Positions 36,221-44,970 of a stretch of 64,000 bases of DNA are shown one piece after another. Origin of the DNA: DATMNI01 sp963817515. Its GTDB lineage: Bacteria; Acidobacteriota; Terriglobia; Bryobacterales; Bryobacteraceae. The translations under genes and the position numbers were made by a program. Location of the stretch: NCBI GenBank assembly GCA_963817515.1, contig CAWFPJ010000020.1, forward strand, positions 86,634 to 150,633, written 5' to 3'. Numbering within the stretch: the stretch's first letter is position 1; every line of letters begins with the position of its first letter. The notes beneath the pieces are model-generated. The model had not been told where the DNA came from. It did not search any database and saw only the letters and a program-made list of their open reading frames with translations.

Positions 36221-37711
36221 CTACACCATCGCGGGCGAAGGCTCGAAACTGCGCGAGGCGCTTTCGAGTTGGCCCGAAATGATTCGTCCCAAAATGGCGA
36301 GGCCGGTCCGGATCTGATCCGGAGCGAGCCCCGCAAAACTCAGTCGTAGTGCGCCTGCGTCCAGGCGCGAAACCGCGAAATAGCGGCCCGGCAGGTAGAC
36401 CACGCCTTCCCGCTGCGCCCTGGTCAGCAACTCACCGGCGTCCAGGGGTTCCGGCAACCGCACCCAAACGTTCATGCCTCCCTCGGGCCGCGTCCAGCGC
36501 GTGCCGGGCGGCAGAAATTCGCGGCAGGCTTCCATGGTGGCCGCCAGCCGTTCCGAACCGGCGCGCAGCATGCGTTCCCGATGGCTCTCCAGCCGGCCCG
36601 ATTCCGCGAACTCGAGCAGCACCGCTTGCGATAGCTGATCGGTATGCAGATCGGCCGCTTCCTTGGCATTGCGCAGGCGGTCCAGCAGCGGCTTGGGCCC
36701 TACCGCCCACCCCACGCGAAGGCCGGGGAAACTCACTTTCGAAAAGCTGCGCAGCAACACGGTGCCGCCATGGGCGTCCAACTGCTTGAGTGCGGGCAGC
36801 GGTTCGCCCTGGTAGCGCAGTTCGCCATAGGCGTCATTCTCAATCACCGGCACGCCGGCTTTGCGCGCGGCATCCAATATAGCGTGGCGCGCCGGCAGCG
36901 GCAGAGTGGCTCCGGTGGGATTCTGGAAATTCGAAGTCACCACCAGGAAGCGCGGCCGCTCGCGCTCCAGCACGCGCTCCAGCTGCACCGGATCCATGCC
37001 TTCCGGACCGACTGGAATTCCGCAGAGTTGCGCGCCCATGCCGGTCAGCAGATTCTTCAGCCCGGTATAAATCGGGTCTTCCACCGCGACCGTGTCGCCG
37101 GGGCGCAGCAGAACCCGGCCGATCAGATCGAGCGCCTGCTGGCAGCCGTTGGTGATGATGAGATCGTCACCCGGCCCAGCCACATGCTGGCTGCGGGCTT
37201 CCTCCATCAGGTAGCGGCGCAGAGGCTCATAGCCGCTAGGCGAACCCAGTTGCAGGATATCCGCCAGATCCTGGCGGGCGAGGACGGTGGCGCAGCTGGC
37301 GCGGAATTCATCCAGCGGAAAGAGATCGCGCGAGGGCCGCGACACCGCGAAGCTGATGACTTCCTTGCCCCAACCGGCGGCGTGCGCACTCTGTCCCGAG
37401 GGCTCGTTGCGCTCCAGCAGGGCGCCCCATTCCACGCGACCTTTATCACTCCCGGCGGCCATTCCAGAAGGCGCCGTGACAAAGCTGCCGCGCCCTACCT
37501 GACCGGAAATCAGCCCTTCAGTTTCCAGCATCTCGTAAGCTGCGGAGACGGTGGTCCGGTTCAGTCCAAGAAGGCCAGCCAATTCGCGAGTGGCGGGTAG
37601 CCGTTCGCCCCGCGGGAGATGACCGGAGCGAATTTGCCCGGCAATCTGGTCGAACAGCTGCCGATACAACGGGGCCTCGGCCTGATGGTCCAGAATTGGC
37701 TTGAAGTCCAT
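36221..37711 (-). CDS. MocR/PdxR-like regulator (GntR + aminotransferase fold)
   Basis: 496 residues from ATG 37711. The N-terminal GntR winged helix (LYRQLFDQIAGQIRSGHLPR, ATRELAGLLGLNRTTVSAAY) is followed by a fold-type I aminotransferase domain with a conserved Lys in LLRSFSKVSFPGLRVGWAVG. MocR proteins use PLP as effector. Position 43 bp ahead of pdxS strongly suggests a PdxR role, controlling PLP synthesis. In characterised cases PdxR is divergent from pdxST; here it is upstream on the same strand, so it may be autoregulated in one transcript. Confidence 0.85.
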   Translation of the reverse strand: MDFKPILDHQAEAPLYRQLFDQIAGQIRSGHLPRGERLPATRELAGLLGLNRTTVSAAYEMLETEGLISGQVGRGSFVTAPSGMAAGSDKGRVEWGALLERNEPSGQSAHAAGWGKEVISFAVSRPSRDLFPLDEFRASCATVLARQDLADILQLGSPSGYEPLRRYLMEEARSQHVAGPGDDLIITNGCQQALDLIGRVLLRPGDTVAVEDPIYTGLKNLLTGMGAQLCGIPVGPEGMDPVQLERVLERERPRFLVVTSNFQNPTGATLPLPARHAILDAARKAGVPVIENDAYGELRYQGEPLPALKQLDAHGGTVLLRSFSKVSFPGLRVGWAVGPKPLLDRLRNAKEAADLHTDQLSQAVLLEFAESGRLESHRERMLRAGSERLAATMEACREFLPPGTRWTRPEGGMNVWVRLPEPLDAGELLTRAQREGVVYLPGRYFAVSRLDAGALRLSFAGLAPDQIRTGLAILGRIISGQLESASRSFEPSPAMV

Positions 37712-37760
37712 CAGTCCATACCGTACCACATTGGACTGGGAGGATGGGAGGGCCCTTCAG

Positions 37761-38321
37761 CTATTTTGGTGCCCTTACGATTCGCCGTGCGATGGTTCGA
37801 CCAGCCTCTCGAAGATCCGCATCATCCAATCGAAGGAATTTCACGTCCTCGAGTTTTAGCCGGCTGATGTTCCAAAGTCCAAAGCTGGACCATTGCGGAT
37901 CGTAGTAGGACCACCATCTCACACCAACCCATCTTCGTTGTTCGAATATCCTTCGTGCCCACGCCCTGCTGCGAACATAATCCCGGCTGACAATATCGGA
38001 TGGACGGAGGCCCAACTTTTCGAGCAGCGCGGGATCGTCCAGGTTGCAAATCGCCGCGTCGTCCGGGATCCGGAAGCGAGCCATGGCGCGAGCACTCCCT
38101 GGCAGGCCCGGGGCGCCTTCCAACATAGCTACAGTCCATTCCGGGAAGCGGCCAAAAGTTTCAGCGATGGCTCCGGCCGCGGCATCGCTCAAGTACAAGA
38201 CCGAATAGGTTCCCGGGCTGTCGAGCCGTCCACCGCCTTGGGGCGAAACATAAAGCGCACCGCCCGGTTCGTCTTCGGCAGCGGTAGGAAGATATGGAAA
38301 GACTCGATACAGGGTTGCCAC
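37761..38321 (-). CDS. RES-domain toxin
   Basis: 186 residues. RES-family features: LYRVFPYL at the start, SVLYLSDAAAGAIAETFG with the conserved Glu, and the VRWWSYYDPQWSSFGLWN block with the Ser. Characterised RES toxins degrade NAD+ (ParT/MbcT type). It is downstream of the Xre-like antitoxin gene with a 39-bp gap, the standard order. All three signature residues appear kept, so it should be toxic. It lies 49 bp upstream of the pdxR-like gene on the same strand. Confidence 0.85.
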   Translation of the reverse strand: MATLYRVFPYLPTAAEDEPGGALYVSPQGGGRLDSPGTYSVLYLSDAAAGAIAETFGRFPEWTVAMLEGAPGLPGSARAMARFRIPDDAAICNLDDPALLEKLGLRPSDIVSRDYVRSRAWARRIFEQRRWVGVRWWSYYDPQWSSFGLWNISRLKLEDVKFLRLDDADLREAGRTIARRIVRAPK

Positions 38322-38360
38322 TGATGTCAGGTCGCTACTGATGCCTGGTCGCCACAGGGG

Positions 38361-38768
38361 CTAGGAGTAGGCCCCTTGTGCGATGCCGTCGATGGCGCGG
38401 ATTACCGGCGCGGCGCCTTCCAGGACGAGGATGTCGATAGGGCGCGCACCTCCGAGCAGAGGCTCCGATCCGACAAGCCACATTGCGGCGGTTTCACGGC
38501 CGTAAACTCGCAAGATCCGCGTCAAGATGTCATGCAGGTCCACGATTCGCCGGCCCATCTCGCTGCTAATCGGTTCGGTTCCGGCGCTCCAGCGCGATAC
38601 TTGAGCCCGATCGGCCCCAAGCAGGCGGGCAGCGGCATTGCTCCCCAACGCCTCAACCACGCGAGCCAGAAGCGGAGTCACATCCGCCAATGCCCCTGCC
38701 GATGGGCGTAGAACGACCATCTTGGCAGTCGGAATCCAGGCAGGAGGTTTACGATTCGGTTGAGCCAT
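38361..38768 (-). CDS. Xre/MbcA/ParS-like antitoxin
   Basis: 135 residues. A helix-turn-helix core (GSNAAARLLGADRAQVSRW) is followed by the C-terminal toxin-binding helices (ILRVYGRETAAMWLVGSEPLLGGARPIDIL), the pattern of RES-associated antitoxins, where the C-terminal tail blocks the RES active site. It presumably represses its own promoter. A palindrome overlapping a TATACT box lies 14 bp upstream of its ATG. Confidence 0.85.
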   Translation of the reverse strand: MAQPNRKPPAWIPTAKMVVLRPSAGALADVTPLLARVVEALGSNAAARLLGADRAQVSRWSAGTEPISSEMGRRIVDLHDILTRILRVYGRETAAMWLVGSEPLLGGARPIDILVLEGAAPVIRAIDGIAQGAYS

Positions 38769-38781
38769 CTATCATAGTATA

Positions 38782-38802
38782 GCTCAACAGAAGGTGTTGA
38801 GC
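38782..38802. promoter_or_regulatory. Palindrome upstream of the antitoxin gene, candidate operator
   Basis: GCTCAACA and TGTTGAGC, 5 bp apart, lie between the stop of the PPC protein gene and the antitoxin start. On the minus strand it directly precedes TATACT (38776-38781 region), a likely -10 box. Antitoxin autorepression is the best guess; a terminator for the upstream gene is less likely because no U-run follows. Confidence 0.5.
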
Positions 38803-39996
38803 CTACTGAACCGTCAGCGAATAGTCCCCCGCCGTCCGGTTCTGCGACCAGACCTGGATGTAGTAGGTCTGGCCTTCCAGCACGTCCATGGCATGCTTGA
38901 GGTTGCCGCCCGCGGTGTGGACGTCGGGGCCGAAGCCGCTCGAGATCTTATCGGGGGTGAAGGTGCTGAGCGCCGGGATCAGCGTGGCCGAGCGGTTGCG
39001 GATGTTAATCGTAATAATGCCGGTGCGGGGGGCGGCAAACGAGTAGAAATCGGTGTCGGACGCGTCCATGATGTTGGCTTCGATGGACGCTCCGGTGGCG
39101 ATTGTCCTGGCGCCGAAGATGTCGTCGTTCGGTTCATAAGCGTCGAAGGCTTTCAACTGGCGCACCAGGAGCGTGTACTGGCCGGAACTGCTGCCGTAAC
39201 CGGACACGGCCAGATAAAGAGTAGCGCCCGGCTCGGGCGAGATGTATTGCGTTAGCGAGGCGCCGGGCTGCCGCATCTCTTTGCCGAAATCAAGCAGCCT
39301 CTGATCGCGGTCGTACACGCTCAGCACCGGGGCCAGGGTCTTGGACCTGGCCTGGATCTCGATGGAGACGATATCGCGCGGCGGGGGCGGCGTGGTAATC
39401 CGGTAGTAATCCACGTCGTTGGCGCCCTCGGAGATTTCGCCATCCACCGGTTTATCCATCGCCATCAGATTCGCCAGCCCACTGCGATTGTTGGGTTCTA
39501 TTTCGTGAGTCACCGGGCCGGTGTCCTGCGTGGTGAAACCTTTCAGACGTTCAAGATTGAAGCGCACCGGTTGGTAATCGATATCCCGCGCCAGAGCTTC
39601 GCGAAAAGCATAGATGGCGCGGGAGCGATCGTTCAGTTCGGCGTACAGCACGCCCAGGTCATTGAAGATGACGGGGATGGCCGCCTGCTTGACGGCCTCT
39701 TCCAGCAGCGCTACCGCACCGCCGTAATCCTGCGCGGCAACGCGTTGGTTGGCCTGCTGGAAATTCCGCTCCACATCCGGCATCTGAAAGACTTTGCCGT
39801 AGAAGCGAGTGTACTCCGCGGCTACTGTGGCCAGACTCGAAATGTAACCTCGAGGAGTTTTGACGGGCGCGGCAGCGCGAGGTCTGGAGGAACGAGGCGG
39901 TCCGGTAAGCCATGCGGCCAGGACGGCTGCGAACAGGATTACCGGCACCCACCAGAATCGGACGATCCTCGAACGCGGCTTCGGCCCATCGGCCAT
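38803..39996 (-). CDS. Exported TPR protein with two PPC-like domains
   Basis: 397 residues from ATG 39996 (AGGAG upstream); longer frames have no support. The N-terminal transmembrane anchor is residues 14-33. A short TPR-like part (VERNFQQANQRVAAQDYGGA, AIYAFREALA) is followed by two beta-sandwich domains of the bacterial pre-peptidase C-terminal type. Each has an EPNN/EPND start (HEIEPNNRSGLAN, AYEPNDDIFGART) and ends in SSGQYTLLVRQ or TAGDYSLTVQ. PPC domains usually assist secretion or binding of extracellular enzymes; here no enzyme is attached. Divergent from the Rid-domain gene, 69 bp apart. Confidence 0.75.
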   Translation of the reverse strand: MADGPKPRSRIVRFWWVPVILFAAVLAAWLTGPPRSSRPRAAAPVKTPRGYISSLATVAAEYTRFYGKVFQMPDVERNFQQANQRVAAQDYGGAVALLEEAVKQAAIPVIFNDLGVLYAELNDRSRAIYAFREALARDIDYQPVRFNLERLKGFTTQDTGPVTHEIEPNNRSGLANLMAMDKPVDGEISEGANDVDYYRITTPPPPRDIVSIEIQARSKTLAPVLSVYDRDQRLLDFGKEMRQPGASLTQYISPEPGATLYLAVSGYGSSSGQYTLLVRQLKAFDAYEPNDDIFGARTIATGASIEANIMDASDTDFYSFAAPRTGIITINIRNRSATLIPALSTFTPDKISSGFGPDVHTAGGNLKHAMDVLEGQTYYIQVWSQNRTAGDYSLTVQ

Positions 39997-40065
39997 GGAG
40001 ATGCTCCTTATTGCTACAATCCTAATTCTAAGCGCTAACCGCGCGGCAGGTCGCGGAGGAGCAAT

Positions 40066-41175
40066 ATGAAAGGGTTTGCGCTGGTGGCCCTCGCATGCGG
40101 GCTGGCCATCGCCGCGGGGCTGGCCGCAGACAAGAAGAAGAAAAAGGAAGAAGAGACCCAGACGCTGCAGCTCCACAAGGAGCTGCCGAGCGCTGTGCTG
40201 GGCGAGACGCGGCGTCTCACATTCCACGTGACGCCGCTTTCGGCCAAGGGTCTGCTCTCAGCCCAGGTGCGCGACGCGCTCAAAGTGCTCTTGCGGGAAA
40301 TCGGCGGCAACCAGGTCCTGAAGATCCGCGCCTTTGTGGCCGGTTCGGGCGACCTGCGAAGGGTGCGCGACTTGGTGAGCGAAGTATTCACCGACCACAG
40401 GCAGCCGCTTCCGGTCCTCAGCCTGATTCGATCCGGCGGCCTGCCGCTGGAAGGCGCCCAGGTAATTCTCGAAGCCATCGCGTCGGGCAAGAAAGAGGTC
40501 AATCCAAATGGGCTGGCGTTTCTCTCGGCGCCATCCGCGGTTTCCGACAATCCACTGGATCCGCTGGCGCCCCTGGCGGCCCGATCGCTCGACAGCCTGC
40601 GCCAGGCTGTTAAGACGGCGGGCTCGGAACCGGCCGACGTGGTGCGCGTGACATGCTTCCTGAGTTCGCTTGAAAACCTGGCGGCCACGCGCAAGCTGGT
40701 GGAGGCCGAATATCCGCGGGCGGCGCTGAATTACGTTCAGACGCAGCGTTCCCCTACCCAGGCCATGGCCGCGTGCGAAGCCGTGGCGCGACTGCGCCGG
40801 AACACTGGGAAGCCGCTCGAACTCATCAATGGCGAGGGTTCGCAGCAGCCAACGGGCGAATCGCAGATTGCGCTGGTGGCCGCCAGGCAGGTGGTCCTGA
40901 CCGGTACCCAGGTTTCGTTCGGTTACCAGGAGCAGGATTCGCGCCTGGCGTTCGGGCGTGTGCAAAAGGCGCTGGAACAGGCGGGCGCCGGGTACCGTGA
41001 CGTGGCTTTCGCGCACTATTACCCGCTGTCGAACGGCATCGCCAACCAGGTGCGGAAGATTCGCGCGGATGTTTTCGATACGTCGCATCCACCGGCCGGG
41101 TCGATGCTGGTGTTTGAAGGGCTGCCTTCCATGGACGCGGGCTTCGCGATGGATGTGGTGGCGGTGAAGGAGTAG
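40066..41175 (+). CDS. Secreted tandem RidA/YjgF-like protein
   Basis: 369 residues, start ATG 40066 with GGAGGAGC upstream. A signal peptide (residues 1-20, ending GLAA) precedes a Lys-rich stretch. Two Rid-like domains follow, about 45-245 and 255-369: VRDALKVLLREIGGNQVLKIRAFVAG and later FGRVQKALEQAGAGYRDVAFAHYYPL. Rid enzymes are cytoplasmic imine deaminases, with an Arg that binds the carboxylate. I cannot place that Arg with confidence in either domain. A secreted, two-domain form is unusual and may have a binding rather than enzymatic role. Confidence 0.7.
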   Translation: MKGFALVALACGLAIAAGLAADKKKKKEEETQTLQLHKELPSAVLGETRRLTFHVTPLSAKGLLSAQVRDALKVLLREIGGNQVLKIRAFVAGSGDLRRVRDLVSEVFTDHRQPLPVLSLIRSGGLPLEGAQVILEAIASGKKEVNPNGLAFLSAPSAVSDNPLDPLAPLAARSLDSLRQAVKTAGSEPADVVRVTCFLSSLENLAATRKLVEAEYPRAALNYVQTQRSPTQAMAACEAVARLRRNTGKPLELINGEGSQQPTGESQIALVAARQVVLTGTQVSFGYQEQDSRLAFGRVQKALEQAGAGYRDVAFAHYYPLSNGIANQVRKIRADVFDTSHPPAGSMLVFEGLPSMDAGFAMDVVAVKE

Positions 41176-41203
41176 GTTGACGTAGAATAAGACCAACGTC
41201 GTC

Positions 41204-42310
41204 ATGCTTGCCTCACGCGTATCTGCGCTCCTGGTTGTTTGCGGCCTTTGCCTGTGCCTGCCCGCAATTCCCCAGCAGGCCGTACCCCAGCAGGCCGTGC
41301 CCAAGCAAGCTGTGCCGCAGCAGGGATCGGAAACGCCGGGGACGGTCATCCGCTCTACGGTCAACGAGGTGATCGTGCCTGTCACGGTGACCGATGAAAA
41401 GGGCAAGTTTGTCTCGAACCTGGTAGCCAAGGATTTCCGCGTCCTCGATGGCGGTAAGCCGCAGCGGATCAACTTCTTCAGCCACGACGAAAAGCAGCCC
41501 GTTGTGGTGGGTTTCCTGATCGACCTGAGCAACAACACGCGCATCCACTGGAAGACGTATCAGGATGCCATCCTGGAACTGGTGTGGAACCTGCTGCCCG
41601 GCGACAAGCGATACACGGGATACCTGATCTCTTACGCCAATGACGCCGAACTGCAGGTCAACACCACATGGGACTCGGAAAAACTGGCGGACAAAGTTCG
41701 CAAGATGAAGCCCGGCGGCGGCGCAGCCCTGTTCGACGCCATCTACATGGCCTGCACGCGGCGCGAACTGGTGAAGGGCGAACCTTACGAGCCGCGGCGG
41801 GTCATCATCATTGTGGGCGACGGTCACGACAATGCCAGCAAGAAAGCGTATGCCGAAGTCCTCGAACTGGCACAGCGCAACCTGGTGACGATCTACGCCG
41901 TGAGCACGCAGGCTTTCGGTTTTGCAAATGACTCCTCGGATGTGCTCGAGAGCCTGACGAAGAAGACGGGCGGCCACGTGGAGTACCCGCTGAACGCGCT
42001 GTACAAGGGTGTTTCGGGTTATCTGTCGAATCCTTCCGACGATGGCAACTACGCGTTGACGGTGGGCACCGGCGGTTACGCCGCGGAAATCTCCAACGGC
42101 ATCATCAAGGCTGTGGGCGGCATAGGCGGAGAAATTACCACGCAGTACATTCTGCGCTACACGCCGGACATTGACCCGGAGGCCAAGCCGAAGCAGTTCC
42201 GCACCATCAGGGTGGATATCCCGGGTTTACCCAACGTGAAGATCAGCGCGCGCGACGGATACTATCCGCTCGAAATGCCGATCGCAGCGACCGGTCCGGT
42301 GGGCAAGTAG
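41204..42310 (+). CDS. VWFA-related (acidobacterial type) secreted protein
   Basis: 368 residues with a signal peptide (ALLVVCGLCLCLPAIPQ). Four copies of a QQAVP-like unit follow (about residues 24-40; 15-bp DNA repeats 41272-41325). The N-terminal beta-sandwich (VIVPVTVTDEKGKFVSNL) leads into a von Willebrand A domain starting VVGFLIDLSNNT. The metal-site motif has DxSxx instead of DxSxS, with later IIIVGDGHDNAS supplying the second Asp. This TIGR03436-like family is expanded in Acidobacteriota; it is thought to act in periplasmic or surface protein binding. Confidence 0.85.
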   Translation: MLASRVSALLVVCGLCLCLPAIPQQAVPQQAVPKQAVPQQGSETPGTVIRSTVNEVIVPVTVTDEKGKFVSNLVAKDFRVLDGGKPQRINFFSHDEKQPVVVGFLIDLSNNTRIHWKTYQDAILELVWNLLPGDKRYTGYLISYANDAELQVNTTWDSEKLADKVRKMKPGGGAALFDAIYMACTRRELVKGEPYEPRRVIIIVGDGHDNASKKAYAEVLELAQRNLVTIYAVSTQAFGFANDSSDVLESLTKKTGGHVEYPLNALYKGVSGYLSNPSDDGNYALTVGTGGYAAEISNGIIKAVGGIGGEITTQYILRYTPDIDPEAKPKQFRTIRVDIPGLPNVKISARDGYYPLEMPIAATGPVGK

Positions 42311-42376
42311 GGAACGGTCTTCACCGCAGAGCCGCGGAGACGCGGAGGACGGCGCTGAGTAAGAACCAGGCAGGTC

Positions 42377-43513
42377 CTAAGCCACTAGTTCAAAACGTCC
42401 ATCGGGCCGGAGGTAGTATTTTCTTCCGCGCCAGAGAATCGTGTTGCCGAAGAAGCCGGCGATCCAGACCAGAAAACTGATGACGTCCTGCGCCGGTACC
42501 AGCCACCAAAGGCGCAGCGTGAGGGGATCGCGAAGGACATGGCGCGCCGTGGCCCAGGCGGCCGCGGCGCGCAGCAGGACGGTTGCTGCCAGGACGGGCC
42601 ACCAGGCGGGTCTGGCGGCGTAAAGCATCCACGCATAGAAGACCAAGGCCAGCGGTAGCGGATTGGTGAAGACCTGGCCAATGTAGCCCAGCGGCCTTGA
42701 GCGGCGGGTACTGCGGCACCAGCGCAGGCGGTGTTTCAGGTTGGCAGCCAATGGTTGGGCGCCAATGCGGTGCTCAATGATGTAGGAACTGAGGATCACG
42801 CCATCGCCATGTTGCGCGGCGAGTTTGCCCATGACGAAATCTTCGGCCAGATAATCCTTGACGGCGTTGAAGCCGCCTAGGCGCTCAAGCGTGGCGCGGC
42901 GTACGGCGATGGTGGGACCGAGCGCGAACTTGACACCATCCAGCATGCGGGCCACCAGCACGCCGCCGAGGAATTCAGTGTTCAGGCCGAGGGCTTCGAG
43001 CGTGCTCCAGACGCTGCGGCCGGGGACGGCGAGGTAGGGGCAGGTGGCCAGGCCGAGATGCTGGTCCTCAAATTCGGCGGCGATGGTGGAAAGCATTTCG
43101 GGGGTGACGCGGATGTCGCTATCAGCCATCACCAGCAGGTTGTGGCGGGCGGCGGCAAGCATGCGGTCCAGGCTGTAGACTTTGGCGTTGGGATAGGGTG
43201 GTTCGCCGGTGACGATGAGGCGCGAGGGAATGGCGGGGTAACGGCGGCGCAGGGACTCGACCACGGCGACGGCGGGATCTTCGGGGCTGCGGACGGCGAA
43301 GAGGATTTCGAAAGACGGGTAGTATTGCTCGAAGAAGCTGCGAAGATTTTCCTCCAGGCCGTCATCCACGCCGGCCAGCGGCTTGAGAACACTGATGCTC
43401 GGCGCGGTGTGGAGCTTGGGCGGGCGCACGGCGCGGTAACGGAGCGCGGCGACGACGGTGAGGACGCAGTACACCATCGAACCCGCGACAAGGGCCAGTA
43501 GGAAATAGGGCAT
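42377..43513 (-). CDS. hpnI: Hopanoid-type glycosyltransferase (HpnI / ceramide glucosyltransferase-like, GT21-like)
   Basis: 378 residues, with an N-terminal membrane helix (LLALVAGSMVYCVLTVV). GT2-type catalytic motifs: VLKPLAGVDDGLEENL, nucleotide-binding VMADSDIRVT, AEDFVMG and LRWCRSTRRSRPLG (variant of the (Q/R)xxRW motif). Two to three C-terminal membrane helices follow. HpnI attaches N-acetylglucosamine to bacteriohopanetetrol; other members make glucosylceramide. No other hopanoid gene is nearby, so a general lipid glycosyltransferase is possible. Start chosen at MPYFLLAL; upstream residues do not fit. Confidence 0.7.
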   Translation of the reverse strand: MPYFLLALVAGSMVYCVLTVVAALRYRAVRPPKLHTAPSISVLKPLAGVDDGLEENLRSFFEQYYPSFEILFAVRSPEDPAVAVVESLRRRYPAIPSRLIVTGEPPYPNAKVYSLDRMLAAARHNLLVMADSDIRVTPEMLSTIAAEFEDQHLGLATCPYLAVPGRSVWSTLEALGLNTEFLGGVLVARMLDGVKFALGPTIAVRRATLERLGGFNAVKDYLAEDFVMGKLAAQHGDGVILSSYIIEHRIGAQPLAANLKHRLRWCRSTRRSRPLGYIGQVFTNPLPLALVFYAWMLYAARPAWWPVLAATVLLRAAAAWATARHVLRDPLTLRLWWLVPAQDVISFLVWIAGFFGNTILWRGRKYYLRPDGRFELVA

Positions 43514-43545
43514 AGATTTAAGAAAGACAGGACAGGCCAGGAGGC

Positions 43546-44858
43546 CTATCCCACATCCAACTTCCAGGGAGTGCGATAGCGGGCCTTCAGGAAGGGTTTG
43601 ACGGCGTCTTGCTTTACGGTCCACTGGGTCTCATCCCAATCCAGGCGGACGTTGTGGCGCATGGAGAGATTGGCGAGCAGGCACACGGTGGAGGAGCGCA
43701 CGCAGGTTTCGATCTCGCTGGTGGGCTTCTGGCGCGTCTTGATGCACTCCAGGAAATTCTTCCAGTGAGGCACGTTCATCTGGGCCATCTCCGGGTCCTT
43801 TTCATAGGTGGCGGCGGTCAGTTTGGACTTGTTGTTGGCGGGGATCACCCAGCAGCCGCTGCGGCTGACGATGATGGTGCCTTCGGTTCCGTGGACGACG
43901 GATGCCGCGTTCTGGTTCCCGAACATAGGCAGCGGGTTGGCGGTGCGGCTCTCATAGGTAGCGAGGAACTTCGCTGTACTGGAACGTGGCTTCCATGCTG
44001 TCGGGCGTTTCGGTATTGTCCTCGACATAGAACTTGCTGCCCAGCGCGGAGACGGCCACCGGCATGGGTTCACCCAGGCACTGGTGCAGGGGATCGATCA
44101 GGTGCACGCCCCAATCCGTCATGGCGCCGCCGGCGTAATCCCAGAAATAACGGAAGGTCGGGAAGGTGGCGGCTTTGACGCCCCAGCGGTTCGGGTTGAA
44201 GGGCACTTTGGGGGCGGGACCAAGCCACATGTCCCAATCGAGGCCGAGAGGCGGATCGCCATCGGGCGGATTGCCGTAGCCTTCCTTTTTGGCGGATCCG
44301 GACTGGTAAGCATGGCAGAAGGTGATATCGCCCAGGGCGCCGCTCTTTACGATTTCGGCGGCTTTGCGGAAGTAGCCGCCGGAGCGCTGCATGGTTCCGG
44401 CCTGCACCACGCGGTTATACTTGCGCGCGGCCTCCACCATCTTCTGGCCTTCTTCCACATAGACGCTGGCGGGCTTCTCCACGTAAACGTCCTTGCCGGC
44501 CTTGCAGGATTCGACAGTCATGTAGGCGTGCCAGTGGTCGGGCGTGGCGATGCAGACGGCGTCGATGGATTTGTCGGCGATGATATCGCGGAAATCCTTC
44601 ACGGCTTTGACCTGGAAGCCGCCCTTTTTAGCCGCGGCTTCGGCGCGTTCGAGGTGGGGCTGGTAGACGTCGCAGACCGCGACGGGCTGCGCCTCCGGGA
44701 GCTTCATGGCATAGCCGAGATTGCCCGAGCCCATGGCTCCCAGGCCGATGAAGCCGACGGCGATACGGTCATTGGCTCCCTTGACGCGGCCGGTGAACAA
44801 TGAGGTGGTGAAGGCGGCGCCGGCGGCGGTGAAAAGATCTCGGCGATTGGGATTCATA
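43546..44858 (-). CDS. Exported Gfo/Idh/MocA-family oxidoreductase, frameshifted
   Basis: About 437 residues after removing one base near 43972. Tat-type leader MNPNRRDLFTAAGAAFTTSL, then Rossmann motif IAVGFIGLGAMGSGNLGY and CIATPDHWHAYMTVESCKAG plus the catalytic-type EKPAS. The C-terminal substrate domain (YPK-type FLATYESRTANPLPMFG, in the second frame) runs to 43546. These NAD(P)-dependent enzymes act on sugars and inositols; exported members are common in this phylum. The GGAMTDWGVHLID block supports a family with a conserved His ligand. It is 112 bp downstream of an ABC permease gene, possibly the same transcript. Confidence 0.78.
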
Positions 44859-44970
44859 TGGTTGGCATTCATATGGTTACTTGGTTTTAACAGAACGACG
44901 TTTCGGATACAAGGGTGCGGGAAACCCCACCCCACCGGCGACGACATCACCGGCGACACGATCGCCGGCG

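Noticed and set aside
36644..37600. A 318-codon plus-strand open frame opposite the MocR-like gene
   Set aside because: Shadow of a well-supported gene; no start signal or family resemblance.
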